Source of the DNA: Opitutaceae bacterium
Lineage (GTDB): Bacteria > Verrucomicrobiota > Verrucomicrobiae > Opitutales > Opitutaceae
Length of the DNA: 11,031 nt
Direction of reading: 5' to 3'
Assembly: GCA_031266495.1 (NCBI GenBank)
Contig: JAISAX010000005.1
Coordinates: forward strand, 1 to 11,031
The notes under the pieces were generated by a model. The model was not told where the DNA came from. It ran no database searches and was given only the letters and a program-made list of their open reading frames with translations. Shown in pieces: positions 7,206 to 11,031 of this stretch; within the stretch, counting starts at the first letter, position 1, and the number at the start of each line of letters is the position of its first letter. Both the position numbers and the translations under genes were made by a program.

Positions 7206-8111
7206 ATGTCCTGCCAAATGAGTCTGACGAGAGACGAAAAGGATTTTGAAGAAACACGCGAACACGCCCTGCTGTCACTGGGCGTGCGCATTTTCCAAAA
7301 TCCCAGGCTTCTGGCCCAGGCCTACTGGCATCGGTTGAAAGACAAAATCTCGGTCCCTCCGCATGTCCATGCCGACATGTTGCAACTGGACCTGAACATC
7401 GGGATGTCCGGTATGATCACCATCGGGGAGGAAAAGATTCCCGTCCGGGGAGTGACGGCGGCGGCGTTTTATCCTGGCCAGACGCATTCCATCGAACTGG
7501 AGCCTGCGGCGCCACCGGCCTGGATTTTCAGTATCAAGATCCGTGTTTCCCCGCAATGGGAGGCGGTGCGGGAACGGATTTTTCATCCCTTTCTCAAACT
7601 GCTTTTTGCCGACCACCACTTGGTGAAAATGTTGCGTCAACTGAACCGGATCGGGACGGTGGAGAGTTCGCGCCGGACGCTGGTGTGCGTCACGCTGGCC
7701 GATGTGCTTTGCCACTGGCCGGGCGCGTCCTCCGTGGCCGCGGCGCACACGCACACGCTTCAGACCGGACCGGACGAGGGGGAGGTCGGGACGGGAATGC
7801 AAAACGCGCTCCACCTCATCGACGAAAATCTTTCCGATCCGCCGTCGCAGCAGCAACTGGCGGCCTCTTCACACATGTCGGCCCGCAATTTCACGCGGCA
7901 TTTCCGGCAACTGTTCGGTTGCGCGCCTCATGCCTACATCACGGCGCGGCGCCTGGCCTGCGCCCGGGAACTGCTCGCGCACAAGGCCCGCAACATCACC
8001 GAAATCGCGGACGAACTCGGCTTCCCGTCGATCCACGCTTTCTCAAGATGGTTCCAGCGGCTCGAGGGAGCCAGCCCGAGCGTGTATCGGGAAAAGCATT
8101 TTTTGTTGTGA
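7206..8111 (+). CDS. AraC/XylS-family transcriptional regulator (301 aa)
   Basis: The protein has the standard two-part AraC layout. An N-terminal cupin-like sensing domain covers about residues 30-120, with VPPHVHADMLQLDL resembling the usual proline/histidine ligand-pocket strand and YPGQTHSIEL the second cupin motif. A C-terminal double HTH covers about residues 204-298. The first helix-turn-helix is at LAASSHMSARNFTRHFRQLFG, and the second at ITEIADELGFPSIHAFSRWFQR followed by the family-typical GASPSVYRE. Such proteins usually bind a small sugar-like ligand and activate adjacent genes, so the secreted-protein genes to the right are natural targets; that link is inferred. The start is uncertain: ATG 7206 or 7218 fit the family N-terminus, while TTG 7149 sits 5 bases behind AGGGGG but adds an unconserved-looking 19 residues. 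Confidence 0.93.
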   Translation: MSCQMSLTRDEKDFEETREHALLSLGVRIFQNPRLLAQAYWHRLKDKISVPPHVHADMLQLDLNIGMSGMITIGEEKIPVRGVTAAAFYPGQTHSIELEPAAPPAWIFSIKIRVSPQWEAVRERIFHPFLKLLFADHHLVKMLRQLNRIGTVESSRRTLVCVTLADVLCHWPGASSVAAAHTHTLQTGPDEGEVGTGMQNALHLIDENLSDPPSQQQLAASSHMSARNFTRHFRQLFGCAPHAYITARRLACARELLAHKARNITEIADELGFPSIHAFSRWFQRLEGASPSVYREKHFLL

Positions 8112-8152
8112 TCCGGGTTTTCCGGTTTGGCGCGTTCTCGGGCCATGCCGTG

Positions 8153-8316
8153 TTAGGAACCGTAAGGAAATAACCAGTACGAATCTGCTTGGTCTTGAAG
8201 AGCGAGCCAGCGTCGCTGACTCGGTCATTTACCTCGGTAAACTCCCTCGCCAGCTCCTTGGCTCGCTCTTCAATCCCCGCGCATCTTCGCTCTGTTTATT
8301 TCCTTACGGTTCCTTA
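8153..8316. mobile_element. MITE-like nested palindrome with 19-bp terminal inverted repeats
   Basis: AGGAACCGTAAGGAAATAA at 8155-8173 is perfectly inverted at 8296-8314. A second perfect 15-bp inverted pair lies inside (8195-8209 with 8259-8273, TTGAAGAGCGAGCCA), and a 6-bp hairpin, TTTACC-TC-GGTAAA, sits at the centre (8228-8241). The element is bounded by TTA on both sides (8153-8155 and 8314-8316), which could be a short target duplication. It has no coding capacity. Size, terminal repeats and symmetry fit a non-autonomous miniature transposable element; a structured RNA or a strong bidirectional barrier is the alternative. Confidence 0.65.
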
Positions 8317-8539
8317 CCGGGGCGTCGAAAAAGTGAAGACCGCGTCAGGAATCACCCGCTGGCCGGTGTGGATACAACCGGCCCCGTTGTTCAGCAAACC
8401 GTATTGATTTATCACAAGTATCCGGGAGACAGTATGTTGAAATATCGTCCAGCGGGCTGAACCGAATGTATGTATCCATTCGGCTTTCCATTGCCCGGAG
8501 GCATCGGAATTCATCTGAATGACATCAGAAGATCGCTCA
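8317..8539. other. intergenic region upstream of the PEP-CTERM-like gene
   Basis: This holds the palindrome at 8462-8483 and a GGAGG at 8497-8501, which is 17 bases before an alternative ATG at 8519. A short imperfect dyad, TCTGA/TCAGA (8514-8529), lies just before the chosen start. No clear sigma-70 promoter was recognised. A minus-strand open frame crosses the region but is not convincing as a gene. Confidence 0.4.
8462..8483. promoter_or_regulatory. 22-bp palindrome, candidate operator
   Basis: CCGAATG (8462-8468) and CATTCGG (8477-8483) are perfect inverted 7-mers separated by 8 bases, about 57 bp upstream of the secreted-protein start. Position and symmetry suit a dimeric regulator. AraC-family proteins more often use direct repeats, so the neighbouring AraC protein is only one candidate. 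It could also be an RNA hairpin in the 5' UTR. Confidence 0.35.
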
Positions 8540-9823
8540 ATGAGCGCCAGAATTACCAACTCGAAAAATCCTATGAACCTCTCACGTATCATCATCCTGG
8601 CGACGCATTTGTCAGGCGTCTGTCTGTTACTCTGCACCGGAAGCAACGCCGCCACCTTGTATTGGACACAAGCATCCGGCAACTGGAACGCTGGCGGTAC
8701 GGTCAAGCGGTGGGCAGAAACTTCGGGCGGGGTTTTAACCACGGACTGGGTTAATGATTCTGCGGCGGTAATCGAATACTCCAACCCGACCTTGGGTTTC
8801 GGAACCAACGGCCAGACGGTTTCGGTCACGACCTTGACGATCAACGACGGGCTGACGCTGACCGGAACAGGCTCAACGACGTATATCCTGAACATCACTA
8901 CAGGTGGAAGTGGCAACCTGACGCTGGCCACCACCGCACCGGTGACATCGACAAATGGCGCGGATGTGAGACTGGCCGGAACAGAGGCGTGGGCCGGAAC
9001 GCTGGCAACCTCTGGCGATGGCGATGCGGCGAAAAATCGCATCCGGGTCAACGCGGCGACCGCCGTTGGCGAAAGCACGAAGCTCAACCTCGCCGGTCTG
9101 CGTGTCGAATTTAATGGCAACAGCGGTGATACCTTCACCATCGGCGAGTTGCAGGGAACGGCTGGCGAGGTACAGATGGGGACCGGTTCGTCCGCAACCA
9201 AAACCCTGATCGTCAAACAAACGAGTGACACGGTTTTTGCGGGTTCCTTCACCAGGAGCAACAGCGCCGGAACAGCAATTTTGCGCAAGCAAGGTTCGGG
9301 TGCGCTCACGCTTTCGGGCTCCAATGCTCTGGAGCAAGTGTATGTGGAGGATGGCCGGCTAATCGTGAATGGCTCCATCACGGGAAACGTGACGGTCAGC
9401 GCTGGCGCTTCGCTGGACGGGACGGGCACCGTTGGTTCGGTAACGCTGAACGGCGGCGCGACCATCCTTTACGATTTGAGTGCTACCGGGGGGCATCTGA
9501 TGGCGGACAGTCTCGTGAAGGGGACCGGCGACGGGGTTTACACTTTCGATTTCGGCGGCACGGGAGAGGCGGGCCAGACCTGCACGTTGAGTTCAGCAGT
9601 GGGCGCGGGTTTCAACTCAAGCGACTTTGCTTACGCGAATCTGGCATCCGGGCTGAGTGGTTCTTTTGCGATTGAAGGAGGCACACTCACATTTTCCGCA
9701 ATCACCGCCGCCGTTCCCGAACTGTCCACTTATGGCATGATTGCAGCGGCGGGAGTGCTGGCAGCAGCGTTGTATCGGAAAAAACGGCAAGCCAAGGCCG
9801 GGCCTCAAAAATCAATACCATGA
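8540..9823 (+). CDS. secreted beta-strand-repeat protein with PEP-CTERM-like sorting tail (427 aa)
   Basis: The N-terminus is a signal peptide: basic residues, then a hydrophobic core (IIILATHLSGVCLLLCTG) and a likely cleavage after SNA, before ATLYWTQASGNWN. The mature region is Gly/Thr/Ser/Asn-rich, made of short beta strands, and at about residues 247-280 carries an autotransporter-associated beta-strand type repeat (LRKQGSGALTLSGSN...VYVEDGRLIVNG). The C-terminus has the three-part PEP-CTERM layout: VPELSTYG, a hydrophobic segment (MIAAAGVLAAALY) and a basic end (RKKRQAK). The usual Pro of Pro-Glu-Pro is replaced by Leu, so exosortase recognition is probable but not certain. A surface or exopolysaccharide-associated role is inferred. 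ATG 8540 is chosen because AGAAG lies 8 bases upstream; ATG 8519 and ATG 8573 are in frame, and the latter gives a tighter signal peptide. The stop overlaps the next gene as ATGA. Confidence 0.9.
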   Translation: MSARITNSKNPMNLSRIIILATHLSGVCLLLCTGSNAATLYWTQASGNWNAGGTVKRWAETSGGVLTTDWVNDSAAVIEYSNPTLGFGTNGQTVSVTTLTINDGLTLTGTGSTTYILNITTGGSGNLTLATTAPVTSTNGADVRLAGTEAWAGTLATSGDGDAAKNRIRVNAATAVGESTKLNLAGLRVEFNGNSGDTFTIGELQGTAGEVQMGTGSSATKTLIVKQTSDTVFAGSFTRSNSAGTAILRKQGSGALTLSGSNALEQVYVEDGRLIVNGSITGNVTVSAGASLDGTGTVGSVTLNGGATILYDLSATGGHLMADSLVKGTGDGVYTFDFGGTGEAGQTCTLSSAVGAGFNSSDFAYANLASGLSGSFAIEGGTLTFSAITAAVPELSTYGMIAAAGVLAAALYRKKRQAKAGPQKSIP

Positions 9824-10422
9824 AAACCAGGGCATTCACCCTCATCGAACTTCTGGCCGTCATTGCCATCATCGGCATTCTTGCCGCCATCATGATTCCG
9901 GTGGCGGGGTCAGTGCGCCGCAAGGCACATGACGCGGTCTGCATTTCCAATCTGAGGCAGGTTTTCATGGCGCTCGAACTTTACGCCAACGACAACAAGG
10001 GGAAGTGGCCTGACCCGAAATCCCACGGTGGCACCCCCCAGTTCGTCCCCGTGCGTTATTATGTGGATGGACAGGATAAAAATGGAAGCGCCACACCGAA
10101 CAAGGCGCTTGATCCGTATATAACCGCCCTTGATGTCACCATGTGTCCCGTTGTAGTGAAAAACAAACTGCGCTCCGGCTCGGAAATGCAGTATTGGTAT
10201 GGCACGACGGCATCGGCCCCTGACAGGGCCAAAACGGAGCGCGGCAATAACGCTGACCCGTTCCCCAATCTGGCATGGTGCATCTGGCCGAGTTATTCGG
10301 GATTGAAAAATGCGGGTGTGGCGCCGCCGCACGGAGGCGGCAATGCCATGAATGTGCTGACATGGAACGGCGCGGTGAAAGCTATCCCTCACACAAACTG
10401 GCGCGCCTCTTATTTTCCCTGA
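9820..10422 (+). CDS. type II secretion/pseudopilin-like protein (200 aa)
   Basis: The N-terminus MKTRA-FTLIELL is a prepilin leader. Cleavage is expected between Ala5 and Phe6, with Glu at mature position 5, and the following hydrophobic helix (about residues 6-28, VIAIIGILAAIMIPVAG) anchors the protein and packs pilin subunits. SNLRQVFMALELYANDNKGKWP is typical of the large verrucomicrobial/planctomycetal pseudopilin group. Near the C-terminus PHGGGNAMNVLTWNGAVK resembles the H...DG hallmark of that group, with Asn-Gly in place of Asp-Gly. The start ATG overlaps the upstream TGA by ATGA, so the two genes are probably translated as one unit. Its role could be in a secretion pseudopilus or as an independent surface protein; the sequence does not decide. 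Confidence 0.93.
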   Translation: MKTRAFTLIELLAVIAIIGILAAIMIPVAGSVRRKAHDAVCISNLRQVFMALELYANDNKGKWPDPKSHGGTPQFVPVRYYVDGQDKNGSATPNKALDPYITALDVTMCPVVVKNKLRSGSEMQYWYGTTASAPDRAKTERGNNADPFPNLAWCIWPSYSGLKNAGVAPPHGGGNAMNVLTWNGAVKAIPHTNWRASYFP

Positions 10423-10524
10423 TCGAATTTGTTCCGGGAAACAACTCCCCTCCCCCCCCGCACACACCATTTACGCCAAGGCGCGGCATGTCCGCGCCTG
10501 CCCCTGATTTGCGCCAACCCGCTT
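10423..10524. other. short intergenic spacer with C-tract
   Basis: It contains a weak 5-bp dyad (TTGTT/AACAA) right after the pseudopilin stop and a C-rich run (10447-10459, one T). The dyad is too short and lacks a T-run, so no terminator is called. The next gene may belong to the same transcription unit. Confidence 0.4.
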
Positions 10525-11031
10525 ATGAAAATCCGCCTCGTTCTCATGTCGTTACTAATGCCAATTGTGGCCGGAGCTGCCACACCCTCGTCCTTCGTCT
10601 GGCTCGAAACACCGCAGTCCACGAACTTTCCCGACACCGTACGCCGGTCCATCCTGTCGGAAGGCAAGGCACCGGGGGTGACGTCGGTGAAAGACGTTTC
10701 ACGACCGGCGTCATTTTTTGTCGAATACGCATTTGAGGCGAACGGTCCGGGCGGAGGCTTCGAGTTGTGGGGATACAGTTACGATCCCGGGTGGTCGTCG
10801 CCCGCGCGCTGGCGGATTGACAACGGAGCGTGGCAAAACTGGAGTCCCGGACCGGCGGCGGACCGGCAGGTTTCAGGTAAAACGTTCGTCATGCAGTGGC
10901 ATCGTTGGGGACAGGTTGAATTGCCGCCCGGCCCGCATCGTTTGCGTGTGGAGTTGACGGGGCCGCGTCCGCAAGGCGGCGTTCCGTTTTTTGTATTGGA
11001 CGCGCTGCTACTCGCACGGCGTGAAGAGGGG
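10525..11031 (+). CDS. secreted protein, carbohydrate-binding-like N-terminal domain (partial, 169 codons)
   Basis: The frame opens at ATG 10525 and stays open to the window end, so the C-terminus is missing. MKIRLVLMSLLMPIVAGAA is a clear signal peptide with likely cleavage after GAA. The visible mature part has a beta-rich pattern with a WVWLE-like opening (SSFVWLETPQSTNF), aromatic residues (ELWGYSYDPGW, WRIDNGAWQNW, WHRWGQVELPPGPHRLRV) and a closing FFVLDALLL strand. This is the look of galactose-binding-like or CBM-type beta-sandwich modules that precede glycoside hydrolase or polysaccharide lyase domains, with the PGxHxL turn common in them. No catalytic domain is visible yet. It fits a locus for polysaccharide handling next to the AraC regulator. 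The family assignment is inferred from pattern only. Confidence 0.75.
   Translation, partial: MKIRLVLMSLLMPIVAGAATPSSFVWLETPQSTNFPDTVRRSILSEGKAPGVTSVKDVSRPASFFVEYAFEANGPGGGFELWGYSYDPGWSSPARWRIDNGAWQNWSPGPAADRQVSGKTFVMQWHRWGQVELPPGPHRLRVELTGPRPQGGVPFFVLDALLLARREEG

Noticed and set aside
8113..8130. CCGG-GTTTT-CCGG followed by TTT as terminator of the AraC gene
   Set aside because: A four-base stem with only three T residues is too weak to call.
7556..8460. Long plus-strand frames overlapping the AraC gene (7556-8173 and 7702-8460)
   Set aside because: They are Arg/Pro-rich shadow frames of a high-GC gene, and the AraC frame has clear domain motifs.
8314..9465. Long minus-strand frame across the PEP-CTERM-like gene and its upstream region
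   Set aside because: Its Val/Pro/Ser-rich translation is the typical antisense of a Thr/Gly-rich repeat protein. The tail from about 8425 to 8314 looks somewhat protein-like (INQYGLLNNGAG) but cannot be tied to a family and has no start of its own.
10275..10736. Plus-strand frame bridging the pseudopilin end and the last gene
   Set aside because: It overlaps two genes with clear N-terminal signals, and its own translation has no recognisable features.

Overview
The window looks like a Verrucomicrobiota chromosome, most likely Opitutaceae. This is inferred from content, not from a marker gene: a secreted beta-strand-repeat protein with a PEP-CTERM-like tail, a type II pseudopilin (FTLIE) directly behind it, an AraC-type regulator, Gfo/Idh/MocA oxidoreductase remnants, high-GC flanks, and intergenic DNA full of hairpins and C/G homopolymers. 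No rRNA, tRNA or CRISPR array was found.

Layout. Positions 1-86 are almost pure C/G and may be a sequence-end artefact. A small single-pass membrane protein lies on the minus strand (125-619), with a possible 31-residue ORF upstream (650-745). Then comes a 5'-truncated Gfo/Idh/MocA oxidoreductase fragment on the plus strand (about 821-1210). Eight bases after its stop begins a convergent two-gene minus-strand operon (6527 down to 1219). The first gene is a 1150-residue protein with an N-terminal winged helix, a complete HipA-type kinase (YjjJ/HipH-like) and a large unrecognised helical C-terminal extension. It overlaps by ATGA a 619-residue partner whose N-terminus resembles a degenerate restriction-endonuclease fold. 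An AT-rich promoter segment (6528-6619) lies upstream of the operon. Just beyond it, the last 145 bp of the oxidoreductase gene occur a second time (6623-6767) in the same orientation. The operon is therefore bracketed by direct repeats of one gene's 3' end, as expected for an acquired island.

From 6768 to about 7148 there is only repeat DNA: small hairpins, a 25-bp inverted repeat and homopolymers. An AraC-family regulator follows (7206-8111), then a 164-bp nested palindrome resembling a MITE (8153-8316) and a 22-bp palindrome that could be an operator (8462-8483). Next come a PEP-CTERM-like secreted protein (8540-9823), an overlapping pseudopilin (9820-10422) and the start of a secreted protein with a carbohydrate-binding-like domain (10525 to the window end).

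How the genes may work together. The right side reads as a surface and polysaccharide-related locus with its own AraC regulator. The left-centre island is the most novel part: a candidate toxin-antitoxin-like or defence module, with a self-contained DNA-binding kinase fused to a possible sensor domain and translationally coupled to a nuclease-fold-like partner. The defence role is inferred from architecture and context; no activity is shown by the sequence.
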